Source of the DNA: an uncultured Anaerolineae bacterium
Lineage (GTDB): Bacteria > Chloroflexota > Anaerolineae > Anaerolineales > Villigracilaceae
Assembly (NCBI GenBank): GCA_903846015.1
Contig: CAIMZS010000412.1
Location: 1 to 39,211 of the forward strand
DNA length: 39,211 bases
Direction of reading: 5' to 3'
Shown: one piece after another, positions 1 through 8,852 of the stretch
Layout: every line of letters starts with the position of its first letter
Numbering within the stretch: the stretch's first letter is position 1
Made by a program: the position numbers and the translations under genes
The notes under the pieces: generated by a model
The model's database searches: none
The model's input: the letters and a program-made list of their open reading frames with translations, nothing else
Told to the model about the DNA's origin: nothing

Positions 1-1
1 C

Positions 2-592
2 AATTCATGGATTCCTAAATGGTCACCAAGGAAAATAATCCTTATTTTTCTCATGATTAATTTTCTCACACTGCTGCCCCTCTATACCTATTTTACGATC
101 AAAGATGATTTACAAGCCAGGATCTATAATATTAATGATTCGATAAATATTTTTAATGACATTAAATCAGGCCAAATTTTCGAAATTACAAACATTGGGT
201 TCACATATAACAATACCCAGGCACTGATACAACATACAAGTAACCTCAAGCCTTATGAGCCGATTTTCGGATATAACCTGGAATTTTTTCATCCGGAAAT
301 TAGTTCCGGTTGGGTCTGGAATATTTCAGATGGATATTACAACATGACCAACCCAACCGGTTACGTTTTCCCTGAAATAAATAAAAACCGCCCCTTTGAA
401 CCTGTCCGCGTTGAAGACAAAGTTAATCTTGTAGCTTTTACAAAACACATACAGCCTGACTGGAAGTTGCCAATTTATCAGAAAATGTTTAATCTCATTT
501 CTATTACAACTTTCGCACTCACACTATTTTATTTAGGGACATATGGAGTTTGGCGTTTACCTGCCAGAAAAATGGGAACTTCCATAATGTAA
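2..592 (+). CDS. C-terminal part of a membrane protein (5' end outside window)
   Basis: The reading frame is open from base 2, upstream of the first ATG at 53, so this is the 3' end of a longer gene. The visible 196 residues contain a hydrophobic stretch at the beginning, a roughly 120-residue soluble, aromatic-rich segment (several Trp, Tyr and Asn), and one hydrophobic helix close to the C-terminus followed by a short basic tail. This layout, an extracytoplasmic domain between membrane helices, resembles the C-terminal part of the GT-C-like polytopic proteins found further on in the same locus, but no signature motif is visible. The position in front of sugar-nucleotide epimerases and glycosyltransferases suggests a role in surface glycan assembly. 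I do not recognise the family. Confidence 0.6.
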   Translation, partial: NSWIPKWSPRKIILIFLMINFLTLLPLYTYFTIKDDLQARIYNINDSINIFNDIKSGQIFEITNIGFTYNNTQALIQHTSNLKPYEPIFGYNLEFFHPEISSGWVWNISDGYYNMTNPTGYVFPEINKNRPFEPVRVEDKVNLVAFTKHIQPDWKLPIYQKMFNLISITTFALTLFYLGTYGVWRLPARKMGTSIM

Positions 593-704
593 TTTATAAT
601 TTGATTGGCACTATCTTGTCGAAAACAATCCGGTATTCCCCGCGCCAGGAAAGAATCCTTCGCCATGTTTTGACCTATTCTGTATCTGTACTGGAAGTAG
701 TTTC

Positions 705-1673
705 ATGTCTCAACTTAACGAAATACAAAAAGAACATCTCAATGAATTGGGATTATTAAATTCCCTTGTAGGCAAACGTGTGCTCGTTACCGGAGCTACC
801 GGTTTTATTGGTCACCATTTGTGCGCTGCTCTAATTGACCTGGGCGCAAATGTATCTGCTCTGTCGCGTTCAACCAGGGATGATGGTTTTATTAACCAGG
901 TATCATTCCAACGGGTCGATTTGCGTAACCAGAAATCGACTGAAATTACCATCCGTAACATTCACCCAGATATTATTTTTCATCTAGCTGGACTGGTCGA
1001 TACAAAACAGCAGTTAAACCTCGTCATTCCGACTTTTAAAAACAACCTGGCCGGGAGCATTCACTTATTCCTGGCGTTGGCACAGACAGGTTGCGAGCGC
1101 ATCGTTGTTGCAGGATCATCCGAGGAACCTGATGTAAGCCGGTTCGGCAGTTCACCCAACTCGCCTTATTCTGCCGCAAAAGATGCGCTGACAAGTTACG
1201 CACGTATGTTCGAGAAAGTTTTTTCACTACCAGTTGTTGTGGCGCGCCCATATATGACCTATGGCCCACACCAACGTACCCAGAAAATTATTCCGTACAC
1301 CATCACAAGCCTGCTCAAGACAATAGCCCCCCATATCAGCAGCGGTAGACGGATTTGCGATCTGATCTATATTCAGGATTTGATTATGGGACTCATACTG
1401 ACAGGGCTCAAACCTGGGATTAAAGGCGCGGTGGTAGACCTGGGCACCGGGATCGGAACCACTCTTCATGATACTGTCATGCTTATCAAGGAAAGAATCG
1501 ACACACCTGTTTCTCCAATATTTGGAGCTTTGCCTGACAGATTGTACGAATACCCCCAGGTAGCGGATATCGCAACAACTACAGACCTGATCGGCTTTCG
1601 ACCAGCTTGGTCATTAAATCAAGGTTTGGAGAGTACGATTGCCTGGTACCGTTCACAAATTCAAGAGCAATAG
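705..1673 (+). CDS. NAD(P)-dependent sugar-nucleotide epimerase/dehydratase (extended SDR)
   Basis: A 322-residue extended short-chain dehydrogenase. The Rossmann nucleotide-binding motif GATGFIG is at residues 30-36, after about 23 extra N-terminal residues, and the catalytic Tyr-x3-Lys is at Tyr154/Lys158 in the context SPYSAAK. Family members interconvert or dehydrate nucleotide-activated sugars in the cytoplasm. The substrate cannot be read from the sequence. It is followed after 21 bases by a second epimerase and then two glycosyltransferase-like genes on the same strand, so it is probably part of a glycan biosynthesis operon. There is a 112-base gap to the preceding gene, where a promoter could lie. 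The assignment to the superfamily is secure; the specific reaction is not. Confidence 0.85.
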   Translation: MSQLNEIQKEHLNELGLLNSLVGKRVLVTGATGFIGHHLCAALIDLGANVSALSRSTRDDGFINQVSFQRVDLRNQKSTEITIRNIHPDIIFHLAGLVDTKQQLNLVIPTFKNNLAGSIHLFLALAQTGCERIVVAGSSEEPDVSRFGSSPNSPYSAAKDALTSYARMFEKVFSLPVVVARPYMTYGPHQRTQKIIPYTITSLLKTIAPHISSGRRICDLIYIQDLIMGLILTGLKPGIKGAVVDLGTGIGTTLHDTVMLIKERIDTPVSPIFGALPDRLYEYPQVADIATTTDLIGFRPAWSLNQGLESTIAWYRSQIQEQ

Positions 1674-1686
1674 AGAGAGAGAGAGA
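1672..1686 (+). repeat. (AG)7 dinucleotide tract in ribosome-binding position
   Basis: Seven AG units plus one A start inside the stop codon of the first epimerase and end 8 bases before the ATG of the next gene. The tract supplies the only purine-rich Shine-Dalgarno-like sequence for that gene. A simple repeat at this place could change the spacing or strength of the ribosome-binding site by slippage; that consequence is inference. Confidence 0.8.
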
Positions 1687-1694
1687 ACATTAAT

Positions 1695-2729
1695 ATGACT
1701 TGGCTGATCACAGGTGGTTGTGGTTTTATTGGTAGTAACCTGGCCGACACCCTGATGGTACAGGGTGAATCAGTAGTATTATTCGATAACCTGAGCCGGT
1801 TAGGATCCAAAGATAATTTAAAATGGCTGCGTGACAAGCATGGTCAGATTTTCGAATTCATTCAAGCAGACATTCGCAATGCTGCCGATGTCGAAAGAAC
1901 CGTCAATCAGTTTTCCCCCACTGTAATTGCCCATTTGGCAGGGCAAGTGGCAATGACCACCAGCTTGCAAAACCCGCGTCTGGATTTTGAGACAAACGCC
2001 CTCGGTACTTTGAATGTGCTCGAAGCCGTGCGCTTACATTCGCCCAAAGCAATTGTACTATATTCATCCACCAACAAGGTTTATGGATCGCTCGAGGACC
2101 TGCACTACGAGGAAACCCCTACCCGGTACATACTGTTGGATTACCCGGAAGGCTTGAATGAAACCACACAGTTGGATGGGCACTCCCCATACGGCTGTTC
2201 CAAATTGAGCGGCGACCAATATGTTCGCGATTACCACCGCATGTTTGGATTGAAGACCGTCGTGTTTCGCCACTCATCGATGTACGGTGGCCGTCAGTAT
2301 GCAACCTATGACCAGGGCTGGATTGGCTGGTTCTGTCAAAAAGCACTCGAAATGCAAGACCCTGAGCGCACCTTCACGATTTCCGGCTCCGGGAAACAAG
2401 TGCGCGACGTATTACATGCCCAGGATTTGATCCGAGTATATATGCTGGCAGCAGATCATATCAATGTCACTGCCGGCCAGATCTATAATATTGGTGGCGG
2501 GCAGTCCAACAGTCTTTCACTTATTGAGCTTTTCGGAATGCTCGAATCAATCTCAGGATATAAAATGAATTTCGCTCGCCTGGAATGGCGTGCGGGAGAC
2601 CAAAAGGTGTTTGTAGCCAACACAAGTAAAGCACAGCACGATTTTGGATGGACAGCCTCTGTAAATGCAGAAGTCGGGATCCGCTCAATGATGGAATGGT
2701 GTCGGGAGATTCAGCATGGTAATTCCTAA
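1695..2729 (+). CDS. CDP-paratose 2-epimerase-like (tyvelose epimerase) extended SDR
   Basis: A 344-residue extended [12 protein letters not shown] (residues 7-15) is the NAD-binding glycine motif, and Tyr166/Lys170 in SPYGCSK are the catalytic pair. The segment around residues 190-215 ([11 protein letters not shown], then DQGWIGWF) and the later [10 protein letters not shown] are characteristic of the RfbE/Tyv group, which converts CDP-paratose to CDP-tyvelose by C2 epimerisation. Length agrees with that family. The CDP-sugar genes that would supply CDP-paratose (rfbF, rfbG, rfbH, rfbS types) are not in this window, so the true substrate may be another nucleotide sugar. The stop overlaps the start of the following glycosyltransferase by 14 bases, which suggests translational coupling. 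Confidence 0.8.
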   Translation: MTWLITGGCGFIGSNLADTLMVQGESVVLFDNLSRLGSKDNLKWLRDKHGQIFEFIQADIRNAADVERTVNQFSPTVIAHLAGQVAMTTSLQNPRLDFETNALGTLNVLEAVRLHSPKAIVLYSSTNKVYGSLEDLHYEETPTRYILLDYPEGLNETTQLDGHSPYGCSKLSGDQYVRDYHRMFGLKTVVFRHSSMYGGRQYATYDQGWIGWFCQKALEMQDPERTFTISGSGKQVRDVLHAQDLIRVYMLAADHINVTAGQIYNIGGGQSNSLSLIELFGMLESISGYKMNFARLEWRAGDQKVFVANTSKAQHDFGWTASVNAEVGIRSMMEWCREIQHGNS

Positions 2730-3483
2730 TCCAGTCATCCCTTTTCGGGCAAAACAGCCCGAACTCTCCGTCTTTCTTCCGGCCTATGGCGAGGCGGAAA
2801 ATCTGAACGAACTATTACCACGCATCAAGAAGGTCATCGCCGATCTTGGAATTTCAGCTCAAATAACAGTCGTTGATGCGCCAGAACCAATCGACAATAC
2901 TGCCATTATCTGCGGCCAAAATGAAGTAAACCATCTTCACCGTCAGGGCGGAAATCGCTATGGCGATGCCGTAAGGACTGGTATTCTGGCTTCAACCGGC
3001 CAATTTATCATTTCAATGGATTCAGATGGATCGCATAACCCGGAATTTATTCGAGAATTATGGACACACCGACAGGAAGCCGATGTCGTAATTGCTTCGC
3101 GATATATCCATGGCGGTGTCACAGAGAATCCATGGACTCTTGTGGCGATGAGCCGTCTGCTTAATATTATCTTCAGACTTATTATTGGTTTACCTGCTTA
3201 CGATATTTCCAATAGTTTCCGATTGTATCGGGGCGATCTTCTGCGCAGCATCCATCCCAAATACGCCAATTTTGACGTTTTGGAAGAGATTCTTGTTCGC
3301 ATGCTATGGGAAAATCCCAGCCGGGCCGCTAAAATTCTTGAAATCCCTTTTCGTTTTGAGCAGCGTAAACATGGCAAACCCAAACGAAAGCTGATCGTTT
3401 TCGGCATCCAATTTGTACTTGCCTTGGTTAAACTATCATTTCTTCGCATAAGAAATCAATTCAACCCGAAAGGTGATCAGTGA
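2716..3483 (+). CDS. Family 2 glycosyltransferase (DPM1-like)
   Basis: A 255-residue GT2 protein. The GT-A fold begins at about residue 15 with [14 protein letters not shown]. The Asp-x-Asp metal/nucleotide site is MDSDGSHNP near residue 100, and a conserved SFRLYRG follows near residue 175, as in dolichyl-phosphate mannosyltransferase-like enzymes. There are no clear C-terminal membrane helices of the GtrB type; the end is short and basic. Such enzymes transfer a sugar from a nucleotide donor to a lipid phosphate or growing glycan on the cytoplasmic face of the membrane. It overlaps the preceding epimerase gene, and the next gene starts inside its stop codon, so the three genes form one operon. 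Donor and acceptor are unknown. Confidence 0.85.
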   Translation: MVIPNPVIPFRAKQPELSVFLPAYGEAENLNELLPRIKKVIADLGISAQITVVDAPEPIDNTAIICGQNEVNHLHRQGGNRYGDAVRTGILASTGQFIISMDSDGSHNPEFIRELWTHRQEADVVIASRYIHGGVTENPWTLVAMSRLLNIIFRLIIGLPAYDISNSFRLYRGDLLRSIHPKYANFDVLEEILVRMLWENPSRAAKILEIPFRFEQRKHGKPKRKLIVFGIQFVLALVKLSFLRIRNQFNPKGDQ

Positions 3484-5213
3484 CCATCAGAATCCGGGAA
3501 TTTTTTGTTATTAGCGCAGCTGCAATTTTCCTATTTCTTTCTATCTGGATATTTGGTCACAGGCAATTGGGCGGTTTTGATATGAGCGCACTGATCGATA
3601 CCGGCTGGAGAATCGCAAGTGGGCAAACACCTTACATTGACTTTCCACTTACCACCCCTGTTATTTTCTACTTGGGGGCAGGATGGGCGATAAAACTGTG
3701 GGGTGCGAAATGGTCCGCTTTTGTACTTGCTGCGGCCTGGATGGCTGTAATCGCATTTTTTGCGCAAATTGCAATGTTACACCGGATCATCTCATGGAAA
3801 TATAGCGTAGCCATAGCCCTAACTTGCCAGATGCTATGTTCCATGCCCACTTCTTATTGGTGGTACAACTCGGTCTCGGTAATTGCAGCCTGTCTATTTT
3901 TTACGGCTGCTTTCGTATTCGCAAACCACCCAACCAGCCGAATGAGTGCCTTTGCATTGTGGGCAAACCTGACTTTCCTGAGCCTTACAAAACCAAATAT
4001 TGCCGGGATTACAGCACTCCTAACTCTGATTGCGTTATTATGGCTTTCACCACATCGCGTTCGCATTATCATCCTTTACCTGGCTGGGCTTATTAGTTTC
4101 TTTTTGCTTTTATTTATCCTTGCTATCAATCCGCTAGATGTCCTCCGTAGCTATTGGGAGATGTCCCATGGTCGTGGTCTTCCCAACTTGAGTTGGTTTT
4201 TTAATGACAAACCTCTTGAACATCTTGTCACCATTCCACTCTTTTTGTTAATCCTGTTGCCCGTAATAGCCAAAATTCGACAACTGAAATCCGTGCGCCA
4301 AACGCTATATGGTCTAAAACTACAACTCGCAATTACCGGGGCAGTTCTTTTGACAGGTCTTTTCTCTATGGTGTCAAATAGCGACTCTAACCTGGTAATT
4401 GGCACGCCATTTTTGGTGCTTGGTTCCTCCATTCTTCTAGTCTATCTTCCCAAAGAAAACAGTACCCGTTTCCCCTGCGACCTTTGTATTGCTACAATCG
4501 TGGTTAACTTAGCAGCAATCTGGGTTGGCTGTGCAATTATGAGTGGAAATCATCAGTTGGCTTTAGTCACTGCATGGTATGCTGGCATATCTGTGAATGG
4601 CTTGTTGATATTATTATTCATGCTATTCAAAAATATGCGCCTACTGTCAAATATGTCTCAATTTGCCAAGTTGACATTTAACAAGGTGACATGGCTGGTC
4701 CTACTAACTTGCAGTATCGTGGCTGTGTACTCTGGTATGATGCGTTGGCGGGTTGAGGCTATCGGCCCTGAGCGATTTTTTACCACGGTACCCTTGGTGA
4801 AAATCCATAATATCTCATTTTTTGAAAATTTTTGGGTTTCCCCACACGCACAACAAGTAGTCGATGAAACTAAAGCTGTGCTTCAAAAAAAATTTGGAAT
4901 CCCAGAAAACTGGCATACTGCTTCTGTTTATTTTGGTCCTCGGATTGAATTCTCATACGCCGCCTTTGATGTCAATTCGCCAAAAGATTTACCAATCTGG
5001 TGGCACCCCAATAATAGTTATGCCGATATTTACTCTGTCCAATTTGTCCGATCCTTCATTTTGCACCAATTTCAAGTTTGTATTTTCCTCAGGACAAATG
5101 GTGAGCCAGATTCTGGGCCTCAACCCCCGCAAATTTTACAAGATATCACTGCAAATTACGACCGAGTAGATTATCCTAATATCACAGTTTTCTACCGACA
5201 AGATTCTCCGTAA
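3480..5213 (+). CDS. Polytopic membrane protein, probable GT-C type glycosyltransferase
   Basis: A 577-residue protein that starts with GTG at 3480, overlapping the TGA of the upstream glycosyltransferase by 4 bases. It has about ten hydrophobic helices. The first extracytoplasmic loop contains an aspartate-bearing segment (GGFDMSALIDTGWR, residues 28-41), then ASGQTPYIDFP, an arrangement seen in GT39/ArnT-like and related lipid-phosphosugar-dependent transferases. The last 100 residues are soluble. Such proteins take a sugar from an undecaprenyl-phosphate carrier outside the membrane, which would fit the lipid-phosphate GT2 enzymes next to it. The class is inferred from topology; no confirmed catalytic motif can be given. 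Confidence 0.65.
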   Translation: MTIRIREFFVISAAAIFLFLSIWIFGHRQLGGFDMSALIDTGWRIASGQTPYIDFPLTTPVIFYLGAGWAIKLWGAKWSAFVLAAAWMAVIAFFAQIAMLHRIISWKYSVAIALTCQMLCSMPTSYWWYNSVSVIAACLFFTAAFVFANHPTSRMSAFALWANLTFLSLTKPNIAGITALLTLIALLWLSPHRVRIIILYLAGLISFFLLLFILAINPLDVLRSYWEMSHGRGLPNLSWFFNDKPLEHLVTIPLFLLILLPVIAKIRQLKSVRQTLYGLKLQLAITGAVLLTGLFSMVSNSDSNLVIGTPFLVLGSSILLVYLPKENSTRFPCDLCIATIVVNLAAIWVGCAIMSGNHQLALVTAWYAGISVNGLLILLFMLFKNMRLLSNMSQFAKLTFNKVTWLVLLTCSIVAVYSGMMRWRVEAIGPERFFTTVPLVKIHNISFFENFWVSPHAQQVVDETKAVLQKKFGIPENWHTASVYFGPRIEFSYAAFDVNSPKDLPIWWHPNNSYADIYSVQFVRSFILHQFQVCIFLRTNGEPDSGPQPPQILQDITANYDRVDYPNITVFYRQDSP

Positions 5214-5214
5214 A

Positions 5215-5240
5215 TGTTAATTTTCAAAACTAAATTAACA
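5215..5240. promoter_or_regulatory. Perfect 9-bp AT-rich inverted repeat upstream of the TPP-enzyme module
   Basis: TGTTAATTT (5215-5223) and AAATTAACA (5232-5240) are separated by 8 bases in the 62-base gap between the membrane protein and the TPP-enzyme gene. It could be an operator or a weak hairpin. It marks the point where the downstream module may have its own transcription start. Confidence 0.4.
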
Positions 5241-5275
5241 CATCCGTAATTGAAGGGTATTTTTTTGAGGTTAGA

Positions 5276-7090
5276 ATGCAGCGTGTTTGCGAATACATTT
5301 CCAATACCATCACTGATTTTGGCGTAAAGCATGTTTTTATGGTGACAGGTGGAGGCGCCATGTTCTTAAATGACGCCATCGGCAACCAGCCTGGTTTAAA
5401 ACCAATTTTCAACCACCATGAACAGGCCTGCGCCATGGCAGCCGAAGGCTATGCGCGCATCACCGGCAAACCAGGTGTTATCAATGTCACGACCGGCCCG
5501 GGCGGGATAAATGCCATGAACGGCGTTTTTGGCGCCTGGACAGACTCTATTCCGATGTTAATCATCTCAGGACAGGTCAAACGAGAGACTCTTTTGTCCA
5601 CTTTTAACATCCCCGGGCTGCGCCAGATAGGTGACCAGGAAGCAGATACCATCGCCCTCGTTCGAACTATAACCAAATACGCTGCACTGGTGAATGATCC
5701 AGCCTTGATACGCTACCATCTGGAAAAAGCCTGGCATCTTGCCATTTCTGGGCGACCTGGACCATGCTGGCTGGATATTCCCATTGATGTACAGACCAGC
5801 ATGGTTGATCCACAAACCCTTAAAGGCTACGATCCACATGAAAACCAGGTAGAATACGAAACCGACCTTGCTGGATGCTGCCGGTCTGTACTCGAAAAGA
5901 TCGCCCAGGCCGAAAGACCTGTCATCCTTGCCGGAAAAGGCATTCAGTTAGGCAATGCGCAAAAGGAATTTGAAGATGTGATTCGCGCGTTGAGTATTCC
6001 GGTCGTGCCAGGTTGGACATCCCTCGACCTGGTTCCGGACGACGACCCACTCTTCTGTGGACGCCCTGGCGATCTTGCCACACGCGCGGGCAACTTCACA
6101 GTCCAGAATTCAGACCTTTTATTGGTTCTTGGGAGCCGTCTTGGACTGCGCCAGGTCAGTTATAACTGGAAGTCATTTGCCCGTTTTGCCTATAAGATTC
6201 AGGTTGACATTGACAAGGCTGAATTCCAAAAACCAACAATACAACCAGACCTCGCCATCCACAGCGATGTTAAACCGTTTTTACAAGAACTCGCCCATCA
6301 AATTAAACAAACCGGCAGCCAATCATCTACCCACGAATCCTGGCTTTCATGGTGCAAGCAGCGCGTGAATCGTTATCCTGTTGTCTTGCCGCATCATCGA
6401 GAAAATATAGCTGGCAGAATAAATCCATACCACTTTATAGATCGGCTATCTGCTTATCTGGATGAAAGTGACATCATCGTGTGCGGCGATGGCACGGCCA
6501 ATGTTGTTACCTTCCAGGCAGCGCATATCAAAAAAGGACAACGACTCTTCGCCAACACCGGGGATGCATCGATGGGATACGATCTTCCCGCAGCAATTGG
6601 TGCTGCCATCGCTCGTGAGGGACAAAGGGTTATCTGTCTGGCCGGAGATGGAAGTTTGCAAATGAATATCCAGGAGTTGCAAACTATTGTGCACAATAAC
6701 TTGCCCATTAAATTATTCGTCTTGAATAACGGTGGCTATTTGTCTATCCGTTTATCCCAGAAAAACATGTTTAATCGTTTAACCGGCGAAGGTCCAACCA
6801 GCGGCGTTTCCTTCCCGGATATCGTAAAAATCGGTCATGCCTACGGCATTCCATCATTCCAGATAAATTATGATAATCTGGACGAGGGCATCCAGTTAGC
6901 GCTGAATCAGCCCGGCCCAATGATTTGCGATGTTTTGCTGGATCCAGATCAGCCCTTTGAGCCCCGCATCACTTCCAGGCAGCTTCCAGATGGCCGAATA
7001 GTATCTTCCAACCTGGAAGACATGTACCCCTTCCTAAATGAACAGGAACTGGCAAATAATATGCTGGTGCCGTTCAAAAACCTAGAATAG
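5276..7090 (+). CDS. Thiamine-diphosphate-dependent enzyme, acetolactate-synthase-like
   Basis: A 604-residue member of the pyruvate-decarboxylase/acetolactate-synthase superfamily with the usual three domains: PYR, central, PP. The catalytic glutamate is Glu49 in NHHEQACAMAAEGYAR, and the diphosphate/Mg site is the GDG motif starting near residue 458 and ending in NNGGY about 30 residues later. Members decarboxylate a 2-keto acid or ligate a two-carbon unit; related enzymes in glycan loci such as YerE put an acetyl branch on a keto sugar. Here it is the first gene of a tight group with a NeuB-like synthase 9 bases downstream, an SDR and a DHQ-synthase-like cyclase, and there are no branched-chain amino acid genes or a regulatory subunit, so a role in sugar biosynthesis is more likely than in valine synthesis. 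The start has a good GAGG ribosome-binding site. Confidence 0.8.
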   Translation: MQRVCEYISNTITDFGVKHVFMVTGGGAMFLNDAIGNQPGLKPIFNHHEQACAMAAEGYARITGKPGVINVTTGPGGINAMNGVFGAWTDSIPMLIISGQVKRETLLSTFNIPGLRQIGDQEADTIALVRTITKYAALVNDPALIRYHLEKAWHLAISGRPGPCWLDIPIDVQTSMVDPQTLKGYDPHENQVEYETDLAGCCRSVLEKIAQAERPVILAGKGIQLGNAQKEFEDVIRALSIPVVPGWTSLDLVPDDDPLFCGRPGDLATRAGNFTVQNSDLLLVLGSRLGLRQVSYNWKSFARFAYKIQVDIDKAEFQKPTIQPDLAIHSDVKPFLQELAHQIKQTGSQSSTHESWLSWCKQRVNRYPVVLPHHRENIAGRINPYHFIDRLSAYLDESDIIVCGDGTANVVTFQAAHIKKGQRLFANTGDASMGYDLPAAIGAAIAREGQRVICLAGDGSLQMNIQELQTIVHNNLPIKLFVLNNGGYLSIRLSQKNMFNRLTGEGPTSGVSFPDIVKIGHAYGIPSFQINYDNLDEGIQLALNQPGPMICDVLLDPDQPFEPRITSRQLPDGRIVSSNLEDMYPFLNEQELANNMLVPFKNLE

Positions 7091-7099
7091 GAGAATCTC

Positions 7100-8188
7100 A
7101 TGGATGTTCGCGATATTTTTGAAGATCTGTTTGTTTTGGAGATGACGAATAATCATCAGGGGAAACTTGAACGAGGTATTCAGATAATCCGGGAACATTC
7201 TCGCATTGTCCGCTTTAATAACGTTCGCGCAGCCATCAAGCTCCAATTTCGTAGTCTTGATTCGTTTATACACAAGGATTTTATCAACCGACCGGATATC
7301 TATTACATTCGCCGCATTCAAGAAACCCGCCTTTCACGCGAAGAATATGCCATCCTGGTCGAAAATATCCGCAAAAGTGGCTGCATACCAATGGCAACTC
7401 CGTTTGACGAGAAATCCGTCGACATGTGCGTAGAATTTGAGATGCCGATCATCAAAGTGGCCAGTGCCGATGGAAATGATTGGCTGCTGTTGGAGAAAAT
7501 TGCCAAAACAAAAAAACCGGTCATCGTCTCCACCGGTGGGGTTTCCCTGAAAGATATGGATGATCTGGTGCTTTTCTTTGAAAACCGGAACATTCCGCTG
7601 GCTCTGAACCATTGTGTGGCAGGTTATCCTACCGAAGATAATGAGATGGAACTGGATCAAATTGATTATCTCCAGAGACGTTATCCTGACCACCCCATTG
7701 GAATTTCGACGCATGAATATCATGACTGGTCAAATTCTATGTTTGTTTGTTACGGCAAAGGGGTGCACTTATTTGAACGCCACATCGATATTGATTCAGA
7801 TGGCTTCCAGGTGGCTAAATATTCCTCGCTGCCTGGCCAAATCGATACCTGGTTTAAATCATTTCAGAAGGCCCGACAGATGTGCGGAACATCCCGGGAT
7901 GCCCGGCGAATCCCGATCGAAAAAGAGGTCAAGTATCTGGATTCATATGTGCGCGGTGTTTATGCAAAACATGATATCGAGATTGGCCAAACTCTTTCCG
8001 AAGAGGACATCTATCTTGCCATTCCTCTTCAAAAAGGCCAGCTCTCCACTCGTGAACTGATGCTCGGCCGCTATGGACACAAAATGGTCAAACCATGCCC
8101 CAAGGATATGCCCATTACCATCGACATGGTCGATACCCCATATTCATCCGAAGAGCTAAGTCAGCAGCTGATGAAACGGGGTTTGTAA
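7100..8188 (+). CDS. NeuB-like (sialic acid synthase family) PEP-condensing enzyme with SAF domain
   Basis: A 362-residue protein with the NeuB architecture: a TIM barrel (about residues 10-265) and a C-terminal antifreeze-like SAF domain (about 285-350). Family landmarks are the N-terminal LEMTNNHQG (NeuB: AEIGINHNG-like), ATPFD, KVASADG, the NHCVAGYPT strand, and the two metal-ligand histidine regions ISTHEYHD and FERHIDID. NeuB enzymes condense phosphoenolpyruvate with an amino sugar to give a nonulosonic acid. The N-terminal lysine/substrate region differs clearly from true sialate synthases, and there is no NeuA, NeuC or aminotransferase gene nearby, so the product is probably not sialic, legionaminic or pseudaminic acid. 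It starts 9 bases after the TPP enzyme with a GGAG ribosome-binding site and ends 1 base before the SDR. Confidence 0.8.
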   Translation: MDVRDIFEDLFVLEMTNNHQGKLERGIQIIREHSRIVRFNNVRAAIKLQFRSLDSFIHKDFINRPDIYYIRRIQETRLSREEYAILVENIRKSGCIPMATPFDEKSVDMCVEFEMPIIKVASADGNDWLLLEKIAKTKKPVIVSTGGVSLKDMDDLVLFFENRNIPLALNHCVAGYPTEDNEMELDQIDYLQRRYPDHPIGISTHEYHDWSNSMFVCYGKGVHLFERHIDIDSDGFQVAKYSSLPGQIDTWFKSFQKARQMCGTSRDARRIPIEKEVKYLDSYVRGVYAKHDIEIGQTLSEEDIYLAIPLQKGQLSTRELMLGRYGHKMVKPCPKDMPITIDMVDTPYSSEELSQQLMKRGL

Positions 8189-8189
8189 A

Positions 8190-8852
8190 ATGCGAGTTGC
8201 GCTCGTCACTGGGGCGTCACGCGGAATTGGCGCTGCTATCGCCGGGATATTAACCGGTGAAGGCTGCCAGGTGCTTGCCCCATCCCACAGCGAATTGGAT
8301 CTTGCATCTACAGCTTCGATCGAAAAATATCTCGCGTCATTAAAAGGAAATATCGATATTCTTGTAAACGATGCGGGAATTAACCGGATTGCCCTTCTGG
8401 ATGACATCAAAGTGGGCGATCTGCAAGAGACCCTTCAAATTAATCTACTTGCTGCCTTCCGTCTCGCGCAAGCCGTTGTACCAGCCATGCGAAATAATCA
8501 CTTTGGAAGAATTGTAAATATTAGCTCAGTTTGGAGCCTGGCCAGCAGACCCGGACGAATTAGTTACTCCATGAGCAAAACTGCTCTTAATGGTATGACA
8601 CGCTCTCTGGCAGTTGAACTTGCTTCAGATAACATTTTGGTTAATGCGGTTGCGCCTGGTTATGTAATGACAGACCTCACCCGGCAGAACAATTCACTCA
8701 AAGAACTGGAAATAATCAAGCAAACCATTCCGATGAACAGGTTAGCCGAGCCGATTGAAATCGCCCGGATGGTGGCGTTTCTGGTATCTGAGCAAAATAC
8801 CTATATGACAGGGCAGACAATCGCTGTTGACGGAGGCTACACATGCCTGTAA
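8190..8852 (+). CDS. Classical short-chain dehydrogenase/reductase
   Basis: A 220-residue classical SDR. TGASRGIG near residue 8 binds the nicotinamide cofactor, NDAG (a variant of the usual NNAG) is near residue 59, the catalytic Ser is in NISSV, and Tyr-x3-Lys is YSMSK. The C-terminus, TGQTIAVDGGYTCL, is typical of the FabG-like group. It probably reduces or oxidises a hydroxyl/keto group on the sugar produced by this module. The gene starts 1 base after the NeuB-like gene and overlaps the cyclase gene by 10 bases, so co-translation is expected. FabG itself is less likely because no fatty-acid genes are nearby. Confidence 0.85.
   Translation: MRVALVTGASRGIGAAIAGILTGEGCQVLAPSHSELDLASTASIEKYLASLKGNIDILVNDAGINRIALLDDIKVGDLQETLQINLLAAFRLAQAVVPAMRNNHFGRIVNISSVWSLASRPGRISYSMSKTALNGMTRSLAVELASDNILVNAVAPGYVMTDLTRQNNSLKELEIIKQTIPMNRLAEPIEIARMVAFLVSEQNTYMTGQTIAVDGGYTCL

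Noticed and set aside
550..759. 69-residue plus-strand frame bridging the first two genes
   Set aside because: Overlaps both the end of the first gene and the start of the epimerase in another frame; no motif.
5276..7090. ilvB acetolactate synthase for branched-chain amino acids
   Set aside because: No ilvN/ilvC neighbours; embedded in a glycan gene set.
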